Shown: piece by piece, positions 25,084 to 33,580 of the stretch | Layout of the letters: the number at the start of each line of letters is the position of its first letter | Position numbering within the stretch: the stretch's first letter is position 1 | Assembly (NCBI GenBank): GCA_024280735.1 | Contig: JAJRPO010000008.1 | Span: 1 to 37,170, forward strand | Direction: 5' to 3' | DNA: 37,170 nucleotides | DNA from: Alphaproteobacteria bacterium | GTDB lineage: Bacteria > Pseudomonadota > Alphaproteobacteria > Rhodobacterales > Rhodobacteraceae | Position numbers and translations under genes: made by a program | Notes under the pieces: model-generated | The model's database searches: none | What the model was told of the DNA's origin: nothing | What the model saw: only the letters and a program-made list of their open reading frames with translations

Positions 25084-26397
25084 ATGATGAGCCAAGAGAA
25101 AAACGACGAAATCACTCTGGTGGGCGCGGATCAGTCGGCAGGTAAATTACTGCGGCAATACTGGATGCCCGCCGCGCTGAGTGATGAGCTGACGGGCAAA
25201 CGCCCCGTGGTTCCGGTAACGCTGCTGGGCGAGGAATTGGTGTTGTTTCGCGACGAAGGTGGCGCGCTTGGCCTGATTGCCCGCCATTGCCCGCACCGTG
25301 GCGCCGACATGTGCAAAGGGCGGCTGGAGGATAACGGTTTGCGCTGTCCGTTCCACGGTTGGCACTTTGATGTGACGGGCCAATGCGTTGAGCAACCGGC
25401 AGAGCCGGAGGACTCGAATATGGCGGCCAACACCCGCACAACGGCCTATCCGGTAGTTGAGCGTAACGGCATCATCTGGGCCTTTATGGGGCAGGGGGAG
25501 GCACCGGATTTCCCTGCTCTCGATTGTTTTACCGCGCCTGAAAGTCATGTTTTTGCCTTTAAGGGCCTCTGGGCCTGCAACTGGTTGCAAGCATTGGAGG
25601 TTGGCATTGATCCGGCGCACGCGTCGTTTCTGCATCGTTTTTTGCAGGATGAGGACCCCAAGGACAGCTATGGCAAACAATTCCGCGATGCAGCCCCCGG
25701 CACCGATATTCCGATGACCGCAATCCTGCGCGAATTTCCGCGACCCGAGATTACGGTCGAGGACACGGATTACGGCCTGCGGCTGATTGCACTGCGTGAT
25801 CTGAACAACGGGTCAACCCATGTGCGCGTCACCAATCAAGTGTTCCCCTGCGCTATTACCATCCCGATTTCAAACGAGATGACCATCACCCAGTGGCATG
25901 TGCCGATTGATGACACGCGGTGTTATTGGTACTCGATGTTCACCAGTTTTGCAGGCCCGGTGGACAAACAAAAAATGCGCGACCAGCGTCTGAAAGAGCA
26001 CCGTCTTCCTGATTATGCACCGCTCAAAAACGCCAGCAATGACTATGGTTACAATGCTGACGAGCAGGACACATTGACCTATACCGGCATGGGTCTGGAT
26101 ATTAACGTACATGACCAATGGGCCTGTGAATCCATGGGGGCCATTCAGGATCGGCGCTTTGAACATCTGGGCAAAACCGATGTGGCCATTATCGCCAACC
26201 GCCGTAAACTGCGCGCGGCAATTGCAGCGGTTGCGGCGGGGGATTTCAGCGATATTCCGATGGGGGGCGGCGGTGTTGCCACGATCAAAGGCCCTGTGTC
26301 TATTGACACGATTGCGCCCTCGGAGGATTGGCAAAGCTCTTGGGGAGAGGCCGATTTACAACGCCGCAAAACCTGCCCTTGGGACGCAGGGCTTTGA
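25084..26397 (+). CDS. Rieske non-haem iron oxygenase, alpha subunit
   Basis: The 437-aa protein is a Rieske-type aromatic-ring-hydroxylating oxygenase alpha subunit of the phthalate-dioxygenase-like class. The [2Fe-2S] ligands are Cys69, His71, Cys88 and His91 (CPH...CPFH with 16 residues between). The catalytic segment NWLQALEVGIDPAHASFLHR (166-185) supplies the bridging Asp176 and iron ligands His179 and His184. Such enzymes hydroxylate or dealkylate aromatic and quaternary-amine substrates using electrons from a reductase. No reductase, ferredoxin or beta subunit is in the window, so partners are encoded elsewhere. It sits between livF (5-bp gap) and a glutamine-synthetase-like gene (4-bp gap), which suggests it acts on the transported compound or its glutamyl derivative. 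Confidence 0.9.
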   Translation: MMSQEKNDEITLVGADQSAGKLLRQYWMPAALSDELTGKRPVVPVTLLGEELVLFRDEGGALGLIARHCPHRGADMCKGRLEDNGLRCPFHGWHFDVTGQCVEQPAEPEDSNMAANTRTTAYPVVERNGIIWAFMGQGEAPDFPALDCFTAPESHVFAFKGLWACNWLQALEVGIDPAHASFLHRFLQDEDPKDSYGKQFRDAAPGTDIPMTAILREFPRPEITVEDTDYGLRLIALRDLNNGSTHVRVTNQVFPCAITIPISNEMTITQWHVPIDDTRCYWYSMFTSFAGPVDKQKMRDQRLKEHRLPDYAPLKNASNDYGYNADEQDTLTYTGMGLDINVHDQWACESMGAIQDRRFEHLGKTDVAIIANRRKLRAAIAAVAAGDFSDIPMGGGGVATIKGPVSIDTIAPSEDWQSSWGEADLQRRKTCPWDAGL

Positions 26398-26401
26398 CCG
26401 G

Positions 26402-27829
26402 ATGACCCTAGCGCAACAATTGCGGAGCGATGATGAATTGGCCGCCAATGAGGCTGTTTTGCAAACCGTCGCTGACAGTGATGTGAAATCCATCCGTGTG
26501 GTTTTTGTTGATCAACACGGGGTGACGCGCGGTAAAACGATCATGGCTTCAGGTCTGAAATCTGCGCTGAATGGCGGGATTTCGATGACTTCTACCCTGC
26601 TGCTAAAAGATACGGCGCACAAAACTGTGTTTCCGGTTTGGGGGGAGGACGCGGGCTTTGGCAAAGGCGTGATGACAGGGGCGTCTGATTTCCTGATGTT
26701 GCCGGATGCCAGCACCTTTAAAATTCTGCCATGGGCGCCGGATACTGGTTGGGTTCTTTGCGATATTTACCACAATGACGGTAGTGAAATGGCGTTTTCC
26801 ACCCGTCGGATTCTGAAAGATGCCCTCAGGCGCCTTCACGGTTATGGCCTGCAATATGTAACAGGCCTTGAAGTGGAGTTTTATGTGCTAAAACTCGATG
26901 ATCCCAAACTTGGCCATAATGATGCCGATTGGCCGGAAGTGCCGCCAAAAACCAGCCTGATAAGCCATGGCTATCAATATCTGACCGAAAACCGCATGGA
27001 CCAGATTGACGGGGTGATGGGGCTGATCCGAGATGCAGCCTTGGCATTGGACCTGCCTATCCGCACCCTGGAATCCGAATTTGGCCCCAGCCAGTTCGAG
27101 GTGACATTTGATCCCTGCACCGGCATCCAAACCGCAGATAATATGGTGTTATTTCGCAATATGGTGAAACAGGTCTGTCTGCGGGCGGGGTATCATGCCA
27201 CCTTTATGTGCCGCCCCATGTTCAAAAACGCCATGGGCAGCGGTTGGCATTTGCATCAATCATTGGTGGATGCGGAAACCGGGGATAATCTGTTTGTGCC
27301 GGAGCAGGGGCAAAACCTGCCACCGCTGGCAGCGAACTGGATTGGTGGATTGCTGAAACATGCGGCGGCCAGCTGCCTGTTATCGACGCCCACAATCAAC
27401 GGCTATAAACGCTATCAGCCCTTTGCGCTGGCACCGGATCGCATCCAATGGGGTTATGATAATCGCGGCGCCATGTTGCGGGTTTTGGCACGGGCCGGGG
27501 ACCCTGCCAGCCGCGTGGAAAACCGTGTGGGCGAGCCAGCGGCGAACCCGTATCTGTATCTAGCCAGTCAAATCCTGTGTGGATTGGATGGCATTGAGAA
27601 CGACCTGACACCGCCGGAACCCGTAGAAAAACCCTATGAGAGTAACGCGGAAATGTTACCTTGCGTGTTTCCTGACGCCTTACAAGCCTTTGAAAACAGC
27701 ACGTTTTACAAGGATGTTTTGGGAGAGGATTTTATAGGCTACCTCAGCCATATTAAATCCGCTGAATGGCGCCGATACCTCAGCGCCGTATCCGAATGGG
27801 AACAACGGGAGTATTTCTCGCTGTTTTAA
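26402..27829 (+). CDS. Glutamine synthetase-like ligase (probable gamma-glutamylamide synthetase)
   Basis: The 475-aa protein has the glutamine-synthetase catalytic domain: TGLEVEFYVL, ESEFGPSQFEVTF, GSGWHLHQSL, then NGYKRYQPFALAPDRIQWGYDNRGAMLR (333 onward) and VENRVGEPAANPYLYLA. In GSI enzymes the loop after NSYKR reads EAP, and its Glu (Glu327 in Salmonella) contacts ammonium. Here that residue is Leu343. Other core residues (HLH, NR, E-R pair) are kept. This suggests ATP-dependent glutamylation of an amine larger than ammonia, as in PuuA, IpuC or the aniline ligase AtdA1. ATG 26402, 4 bp after the Rieske stop, is chosen over the frame that is open inside the upstream gene. The amine is not known. 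Confidence 0.88.
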   Translation: MTLAQQLRSDDELAANEAVLQTVADSDVKSIRVVFVDQHGVTRGKTIMASGLKSALNGGISMTSTLLLKDTAHKTVFPVWGEDAGFGKGVMTGASDFLMLPDASTFKILPWAPDTGWVLCDIYHNDGSEMAFSTRRILKDALRRLHGYGLQYVTGLEVEFYVLKLDDPKLGHNDADWPEVPPKTSLISHGYQYLTENRMDQIDGVMGLIRDAALALDLPIRTLESEFGPSQFEVTFDPCTGIQTADNMVLFRNMVKQVCLRAGYHATFMCRPMFKNAMGSGWHLHQSLVDAETGDNLFVPEQGQNLPPLAANWIGGLLKHAAASCLLSTPTINGYKRYQPFALAPDRIQWGYDNRGAMLRVLARAGDPASRVENRVGEPAANPYLYLASQILCGLDGIENDLTPPEPVEKPYESNAEMLPCVFPDALQAFENSTFYKDVLGEDFIGYLSHIKSAEWRRYLSAVSEWEQREYFSLF

Positions 27830-27835
27830 GCCGCC

Positions 27836-28570
27836 CTAAAGTAACAACGTCACGCCAGACAGCAAAACCAGCGCCAAAATTGCCCGCCGGAACATAATTT
27901 CATTCAAATAAGGGTAGACCATAACCCCCAGCCAAGACCCGATGAAAACTGCCGGAAGGCACCAAAGCAGATCATTTCCAGTACGGGCAGTCAGCAACCC
28001 GTTGAAGGCAAATATTGCCAGCCCAAACAGATGCATTGCCAGCACAAACGGCTGGTAAACGCCGCGCTGTTTGTCTTTGGGCCAGCCGCGCAGACCAGAC
28101 CACAGGGTAGGGAACAGGCCGGAAAGCCCGGCAAACCCGCCCATAAATCCGCCCAACATACCGATGGCCCTGTCTGCCATACGGCCCCCAGCCTCGCCGA
28201 CCGAGGTGCTGGGGCGAAATAACATCCAAAGCCCGTAAACCACCAACATGCCACCGATCAGATTGCGAAATAGCGTTGGGTCCAATTGTGTCAGTGCCCA
28301 AGCCCCAAAGGGCACGCCAAACACCCCGAACAGCAAAAACGGTGGCAGCCGCGAAAAATCCAGCGAATGGCGCAGCCGGTATAATGGCAAGGCGTGCATG
28401 GCGATGCCACAGCTAACCACCAGCGGAATCGCTGCTGACGGGATCATAATATGCAGCCAGATGGCATTCAGTATCAGCGCGTCAGCAAAGCCAACCGCCC
28501 CCGTCACAAAGGCCGCCAGAAACGCCCCGAGGATTAACAGCGGCAAGTAAAGGGATGGATCAACAATCAC
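27836..28570 (-). CDS. TauE/SafE-family (TSUP) membrane permease
   Basis: The 244-aa protein is almost entirely hydrophobic, with about eight helices and the two-repeat layout of TauE/SafE: GAFLAAFVTGAVGFADALILN at the N-terminus and MLGGFMGGFAGLSGLFPTLW in the middle. Family members export sulfite or move other sulfur or organic anions. It starts at GTG 28570, overlapping the stop of the upstream desulfhydrase-type gene (GTGA), so the two are coupled. A link to sulfur released from a thiol amino acid is an inference. It converges on the GS-like gene with a 6-bp gap. Confidence 0.88.
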   Translation of the reverse strand: MIVDPSLYLPLLILGAFLAAFVTGAVGFADALILNAIWLHIMIPSAAIPLVVSCGIAMHALPLYRLRHSLDFSRLPPFLLFGVFGVPFGAWALTQLDPTLFRNLIGGMLVVYGLWMLFRPSTSVGEAGGRMADRAIGMLGGFMGGFAGLSGLFPTLWSGLRGWPKDKQRGVYQPFVLAMHLFGLAIFAFNGLLTARTGNDLLWCLPAVFIGSWLGVMVYPYLNEIMFRRAILALVLLSGVTLLL

Positions 28571-29607
28571 AGGGGGCTATCACTTAGCAAATGCGTAAGG
28601 TCAGACCCGTACCCGAACACCGCAGGCTGACCGCCCGTATGAATGAACAACAACCGTTGCCCGGCGCTGGCCTGTCTGGCGCGTTTCAGGAAACCCGCCA
28701 TTGTTTTGCCCGTGTAAACCGGATCAACCAAAATGCCTTCTTTTTGGGCGGTCAGGGTTATCGCCTCTGAAACCGCATCATTCAGCATCCCGTAGCCAGG
28801 TGCCAGCACTGTGTCATTAACATCGACATCATCATCACGCACCGGATTTTCCATATTCAACAGCTCGGCAATTTTTTGGCAGAGTTGGGTCACGCGCGGG
28901 CCTTGCAAACTTGCGGCGCGGCGCACACAAATTCCCTTGACGGGCGTCATGTTGCCAACGGCCCGCAAGCCAAACAACAGCCCCGCATGGGTCGCGCCAC
29001 TGCCAGAGGCCACACAGATTTCGTCATAGCTTTGAGCGCTCGCAACAATCTGCTGGTTGATTTCATGTGCGGCGACCACATAGCCCAAAGCCCCGAACGG
29101 CGGGTGGCCTTGGGCCAAGTGGATGACATAGGGAACCTTGCCTGTATCGCGCAAATTGGCGGCAATGTTTTCCAGCTGCATATCCGCTCCAAGCTCGTCT
29201 TCGCCGCCTGAAAAACGATGCAGGGTTGCCCCCAAAAGGCGACTCAACAACAGGTTGCCGGAATTTAGATACATCGGTGACGTTTTGGCGACACGGCTCT
29301 CGAGTTGGATATGAATATCCATGCCGGATTTGCGCGCCGCCGCCGCCGCCATTCGGGTGAAATTGGATTGCACAGCGCCGGTAATGACAATCGTATCCGC
29401 CTGTTGCGCAACCGCCTGACCGATGTAGAATTCCAATTGACGGGCTTTGTTACCGCCCATGGCCAGCCCCGTGCAATCGTCCCTTTTAATGAACAGATCA
29501 GCCGCGCCGATATGGGCCGCAAGGTTTGGCATCTGTTCAATCGGGGTCGGGCCGTGCGAGAGCCGCGCGCGGGGCATCTTGTCAAGATCACCAATGTTCA
29601 TCGGCAT
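28567..29607 (-). CDS. D-cysteine desulfhydrase / ACC deaminase family PLP enzyme
   Basis: The 346-aa fold-type II PLP enzyme has the cofactor lysine Lys54 in LAMGGNKARQLEF. The following GAVQSNFTRMAAAAARKSGMD is characteristic of D-cysteine desulfhydrase and 1-aminocyclopropane-1-carboxylate deaminase. VASGSGATHAGLLFGL is the phosphate-binding loop and TGGQPAVFGY the C-terminal signature. D-cysteine desulfhydrase yields pyruvate, sulfide and ammonia. I favour that over ACC deaminase on general resemblance, but the active site does not settle it by eye. AGGAG 7 nt before ATG 29607 decides the start over the longer frame. It is translationally coupled to a TauE/SafE permease. Confidence 0.86.
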   Translation of the reverse strand: MPMNIGDLDKMPRARLSHGPTPIEQMPNLAAHIGAADLFIKRDDCTGLAMGGNKARQLEFYIGQAVAQQADTIVITGAVQSNFTRMAAAAARKSGMDIHIQLESRVAKTSPMYLNSGNLLLSRLLGATLHRFSGGEDELGADMQLENIAANLRDTGKVPYVIHLAQGHPPFGALGYVVAAHEINQQIVASAQSYDEICVASGSGATHAGLLFGLRAVGNMTPVKGICVRRAASLQGPRVTQLCQKIAELLNMENPVRDDDVDVNDTVLAPGYGMLNDAVSEAITLTAQKEGILVDPVYTGKTMAGFLKRARQASAGQRLLFIHTGGQPAVFGYGSDLTHLLSDSPL

Positions 29608-30038
29608 TTGCGTTCTCCTGTTCCTGTATTTAACCCTGTTTAGGGCCAAAGGGCGCGCGTTTCTAATGTTAATATTTGCGTGGAATATGCAAATACTGCC
29701 TGTAAGGGCCGGATTGAGAGTTTTGGCTCCAGCGATAGGGGGATCGCGGCCCCATAACCTCATGTTTTAATGAATAAATACAAATATCTACGAAAAAAAG
29801 TTCCGCACAGGGCAGGCTTACCCGATCCTCATTGTATCGGTGTTTGCAGCACCATGGAAAAGCCATCTACCAGACATTACTGCCGATAAGCCGGAGAAGA
29901 AAAAAACAAACATTACCCGATTGGATACATCCAGTTTTGTTTACGTGGAATTGCACCAAAGGGCTGCCAAGGTGGCTCTCGTCTCCCATCTTGCGCTTGC
30001 AAAAAAGCAAGATACCAAATACTAATTCGAGCTTCCAA
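29608..30038. other. AT-rich intergenic region at the left border of the polysaccharide island
   Basis: These 431 bases separate the divergent desulfhydrase-type and glycosyltransferase-like genes. Short frames exist (one of 61 codons from GTG 29840), but none has a ribosome site or recognisable sequence. The stretch is richer in A and T than its left neighbour and contains poly-A runs at 29795-29801 and 29900-29909. It must hold two divergent promoters; none could be assigned with confidence. Confidence 0.4.
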
Positions 30039-31010
30039 ATGGCAAGTGAAAAAATGAGTATCGCAGTGAAGTTGTTCGAGGCTAAACGGATTCAGTTTTT
30101 GATTGCGGGCAGCCCAAATGACGCATTTTGCTCTCAGATCGGAATGTTCAAACTGGCGCTTAGTCGCTTGGGTGAACCTTATTCAAATGCGATTATAACG
30201 GCAATCTTTGGCGATGCGGAGATTACAGGTCTTCCGGAACGGTGGAGCTCTATTTTTGAGGGGGTTCAGGTTGTTTTTGCAGATGTAAAAGATTTCATGA
30301 AATACAACGTCTTTGCGCAGGGTGATCTGCGCTATGAGATGGTTGATGAGACTGCTGATATTGTCATGATGTTTGATGCAGATACGGTCTTGGTGCGGGC
30401 CATTCCGGAACTGCTGGCGCTTTCCATGGCCACGCCTGCGCTTCGTGCTGCCATTGCACATCGCCCTCCCTATGGAGATCGCGAAATCTGGGGGCCGATT
30501 TTTGACCGATACCTGGGATACCGTCCGCCTTTTGACCATGAATATGCTTTGGTTCGCGACAAAACAGAAGACGGTTCAAAATTTCTCGCGTCGCCATACT
30601 ATATCAATCAAGGCGTTATGTTTGGCACAGCTGCAATCTTTAAGGAGTTGGGCCCGAAGATGCGGGAAATCCGGCATGACCTGATCGCCCAAAATCCCAA
30701 CTGGCTTTTGTTTTCTGCGCAAATTGCTTTGACGGTTGCGTTGTTGCGGCATGATATTCCGCACGAAGCCATAGCTTTGCGGTATAATTACCCAAATCGC
30801 CACACTGAGGCAGATTTGAACAGGGTCTCGGAATTTGAAAATATGGCTGTATTGCATTATCAAAATACCCGACATTACGACAGACACAAAATTTTCACGT
30901 CGAAACAACAGTTTGATGAATTTTTGGGGATTGAATTACATGGGTCACATCTGGTTTTTCAAGATTTCGTGCGGAACTTGACTACGGGCGCATATCCATT
31001 TCCAGACTAA
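30039..31010 (+). CDS. Glycosyltransferase-like protein (GT-A type)
   Basis: The 323-aa protein has a GT-A-like arrangement: strand FLIAGSPND near residue 20, a DxD motif in VMMFDADTVL (DAD at 113-115) that would bind a metal and nucleotide sugar, and YYINQGVMFG further on, as in GT8-like enzymes. The C-terminal LHYQNTRHYDRHKIF may supply a metal-ligand His. No exact family is recognised. ATG 30039 starts MASEKMSIAVKLF; ATG 30054 is an alternative and neither has a strong ribosome site. It opens a four-kilobase set of polysaccharide-type genes. Confidence 0.65.
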   Translation: MASEKMSIAVKLFEAKRIQFLIAGSPNDAFCSQIGMFKLALSRLGEPYSNAIITAIFGDAEITGLPERWSSIFEGVQVVFADVKDFMKYNVFAQGDLRYEMVDETADIVMMFDADTVLVRAIPELLALSMATPALRAAIAHRPPYGDREIWGPIFDRYLGYRPPFDHEYALVRDKTEDGSKFLASPYYINQGVMFGTAAIFKELGPKMREIRHDLIAQNPNWLLFSAQIALTVALLRHDIPHEAIALRYNYPNRHTEADLNRVSEFENMAVLHYQNTRHYDRHKIFTSKQQFDEFLGIELHGSHLVFQDFVRNLTTGAYPFPD

Positions 31011-31034
31011 AAGTAGATTAAGTAAAGGTTTCAT

Positions 31035-32048
31035 ATGTCGACTTGGAAAAGACAACGGCGCTTGATCGAGCCGCCTAAAGATCATCCTCTTTGGAAAAGC
31101 CACTGCCAATATCCAGTTGTCCAGAAGCTCTCGGCTGATCTTTGGCGTTTGCATTTTGTCGGGCGTGATATGGTCAATCGATCAAATGGGTTTTGCATTG
31201 ATCTGAATCCGCTGCGCTCTATGCAGGTCATAAAGGTCCATGAGGACCCAACAATCTGCATCGGTGATGTCGCGAAATTTGGTACAGTTTTGGAACCCCT
31301 TGATCAAATGCCAATCGGCACTGTTGAAACCGCGCCGATTGGCGGAATAGGGTTTTCAGATTTCATTGAAATCGACGGAGAGAAAGTTGCTTTTGGCGGC
31401 ATAGTTCGACCGCTAAGGGACAGTCGCTATTCGGTTGAGTTAATACGTCTGGATGCACCAAATACGACAGGGCGTTTGGCAGAAGACACCATTTTGCGCC
31501 GATTATTCCAATCCGATTGGCGCGAAGATTCCATTTTTGTAGGAGGAAAGGTTCTGCCGTTTCAAGGTGGCTATAAGATGTGGCTTGCACATGGCATTGG
31601 CTGGAACATGGCGTGTAGACCAAACGCCGAGCCGCATTATGACATCAAGCAGGCGTATTCTAAGGACGGCTATGAATGGGTTCTGGATCCTAAGCCTGTT
31701 ATTGCTGTCAATTGGGCGGCGGGGGAGAGTGGCCATACCGGACCAACAGTAATAAAAACCAAAGATGGGTACGAGATATGGTATTGCACCCGTGGGCGCT
31801 ATGATGACCCGGATCCGTCGGCCAGGCATTATACTATTGGCTATGCTGTCTCAAAAGATGGTGAGAGATTTGAACGCAAAGACAGTGCGTTTGTTTTTTC
31901 CAATCCGCCGCAACCCGGAGATTGGGATTATGATATGCAGGCATACCCCTTTGTTGCACAAGCAGACGATGGTGAATTGCATATGTTTTATGTAGGGAAT
32001 GGATACGGCCAAGCAGGTCTGGGATATGCAACCCGGATCGCTCCATAA
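31035..32048 (+). CDS. Five-bladed beta-propeller protein of polysaccharide loci (GH43/62-like)
   Basis: The 337-aa protein has no signal peptide. It shows repeated propeller-blade motifs: DIKQAYSKDGYEWVLD in the middle and TIGYAVSKDGERFERKD later, each a strand pair with an Asp/Gly turn. This pattern is found in glycoside-hydrolase-like proteins and in glucosyltransferase-associated proteins of surface-sugar clusters. The enzymatic role is unknown. It follows the glycosyltransferase-like gene by 24 bp and precedes wbqC by 28 bp. Confidence 0.7.
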   Translation: MSTWKRQRRLIEPPKDHPLWKSHCQYPVVQKLSADLWRLHFVGRDMVNRSNGFCIDLNPLRSMQVIKVHEDPTICIGDVAKFGTVLEPLDQMPIGTVETAPIGGIGFSDFIEIDGEKVAFGGIVRPLRDSRYSVELIRLDAPNTTGRLAEDTILRRLFQSDWREDSIFVGGKVLPFQGGYKMWLAHGIGWNMACRPNAEPHYDIKQAYSKDGYEWVLDPKPVIAVNWAAGESGHTGPTVIKTKDGYEIWYCTRGRYDDPDPSARHYTIGYAVSKDGERFERKDSAFVFSNPPQPGDWDYDMQAYPFVAQADDGELHMFYVGNGYGQAGLGYATRIAP

Positions 32049-32076
32049 CCCAGATGTTGCAAATCAGAGGTATGTA

Positions 32077-32754
32077 ATGCCCACCACAGTTGCGATCATG
32101 CAGCCATACTTCTTTCCTTATGCAGGCTATTTTCGTCTGTTTGACGTGGCAGATGTTGTCGTTTTGTTGGACTCTGTTCAATTTCCGCGACGGGGGCGGG
32201 TGCATCGGTGCGAAGTGGGGAAACCTTCCGGGGTGCCTGATTGGCTGACCCTTCCTTTGATCAAGCAGCCGCAAAATACCCTGATTAGAAGTCTTCAGTT
32301 CCGCATGACGGCGCGGCTGGAATTCGACAAGGCGATGTCGGCATATCCGTGGCTGCAATCTCCTAATACTGCTTTGGGGGCTGAGGTTTCCACACATCTC
32401 AACCAACCACTGAACGATGTCGACCACTTCCTTAGACAAGGGCTCATGGTGACACGGGATGGGTTGTCATTACCGGCAGGCATTTTGAACGCGTCAGATA
32501 TTCCAGTCCCCCCCCTGCTAACGGGCACCGCGCGGCTAATTGCGATTGCTAAAGCACTTGGCGCGAAACGCTATGTCAATCTTAGCGGTGGGCGAAATCT
32601 ATACCAAGCACACGATTTTGAGCGCCATGGTCTGGAGTTGAAATTTTTGGAACCGTATCAGGGCCAGTTTCAGTATTTGTTGCCAGCTATTTTTAACACG
32701 CCGACCGCCGATATTATGCGCGATATCAAAGATCAATCACGTCTGGTATCCTGA
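32077..32754 (+). CDS. WbqC-family protein
   Basis: The 225-aa protein opens with VAIMQPYFFPYAGYFRLFDVADVVVLLD, the signature of the WbqC-like family found in O-antigen and exopolysaccharide clusters. Later conserved parts are LSGGRNLYQAHDFERHGLELKFL. The family's biochemical role is unclear; members are thought to act in making modified amino sugars. AGAGG 6 nt before ATG 32077 is a good ribosome site. It is in series with the propeller gene and converges on the NeuD-type gene. Confidence 0.85.
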   Translation: MPTTVAIMQPYFFPYAGYFRLFDVADVVVLLDSVQFPRRGRVHRCEVGKPSGVPDWLTLPLIKQPQNTLIRSLQFRMTARLEFDKAMSAYPWLQSPNTALGAEVSTHLNQPLNDVDHFLRQGLMVTRDGLSLPAGILNASDIPVPPLLTGTARLIAIAKALGAKRYVNLSGGRNLYQAHDFERHGLELKFLEPYQGQFQYLLPAIFNTPTADIMRDIKDQSRLVS

Positions 32755-32764
32755 ATTCTGTTAT

Positions 32765-33436
32765 TCACCCCAATATTCGGGTTGCGAAACGCTCACTGAT
32801 ATTCTCTTTTGTCGCGGTTCCCCGAAACATCACAAAGCTATTGTCTGCGACATTCTCCAGGACGGTTGAACCTGCTCCGATGATGGCACCTCGTCCAATT
32901 GTCTTATTGTCGATAACCCCGCTTTGCCCCCCGAAGAACGTCAATTCCCCGACGGTCGTGTTCCCCGCGATTCCCACTTGCGAGGTCAAGAAACAATGAT
33001 CTCCAATGATACTGTGATGGCCGATGTGATTGCCGCTCCATAAAATCACATTGTCGCCAATTTCGGCAAAAGGCTGAACCACATTGCCTTCTAGAATCAG
33101 GCAGTTTTCGCCAATCTTATCTGTGTAGATATGGGTTGCTGGGTGAATGAACGTTAAAAATGAATATCCACGCGCTTTCCCTTCAAGGAACCGATCGCGG
33201 CGAAAACGATTGCCCTGGCGATAACTAATAGGCCCAAACAGTAAGACCTGATCCGCAGGGAATGTTGCCTCTAATGCGTCCCATGCCACTACAGGCTTGC
33301 CGCGAAATCGCATGTCCGGCGGACAATAGCCCGGATCTGCGGTATAGCCAACGATCTCGTGGCCTGTCTCGCATTCCAAATAAACCGACACAACTTCTGC
33401 AAGTTGCCCGACTCCAAACACTACAATCTTTGCCAT
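32765..33436 (-). CDS. NeuD/PglD-type sugar O/N-acetyltransferase
   Basis: The 223-aa protein begins with a small Rossmann-like domain (IVVFGVGQLAEVVSVYL, 4-20) and continues with a left-handed beta-helix of hexapeptide repeats (about 95-205, e.g. GENCLILEGNVVQPFAEIGDNVILWSG; His residues in NHIGHHSIIGDHC are candidate catalytic bases). This is the layout of NeuD, PglD and VioB acetyltransferases. AAGGAG precedes ATG 33436. It is divergent from a DegT-type aminotransferase, which would make the amino sugar that it acetylates. Confidence 0.88.
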   Translation of the reverse strand: MAKIVVFGVGQLAEVVSVYLECETGHEIVGYTADPGYCPPDMRFRGKPVVAWDALEATFPADQVLLFGPISYRQGNRFRRDRFLEGKARGYSFLTFIHPATHIYTDKIGENCLILEGNVVQPFAEIGDNVILWSGNHIGHHSIIGDHCFLTSQVGIAGNTTVGELTFFGGQSGVIDNKTIGRGAIIGAGSTVLENVADNSFVMFRGTATKENISERFATRILG

Positions 33437-33580
33437 AATACTCCTTCCACCGTATGGGGGTTTGTGGTATTTTTCGCCCGATGTCAGAACCTTAGCGTGA
33501 ACGCCAAAACCGTTTGATAAACATACTAACGAACATGACCGCACGCAGAGATCCTATCAAGCGATTAAGGAAAGTAACGG

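Noticed and set aside
29840..30025. 61-codon frame upstream of the glycosyltransferase-like gene
   Set aside because: GTG start without ribosome site, no recognised sequence, in an AT-rich promoter region.
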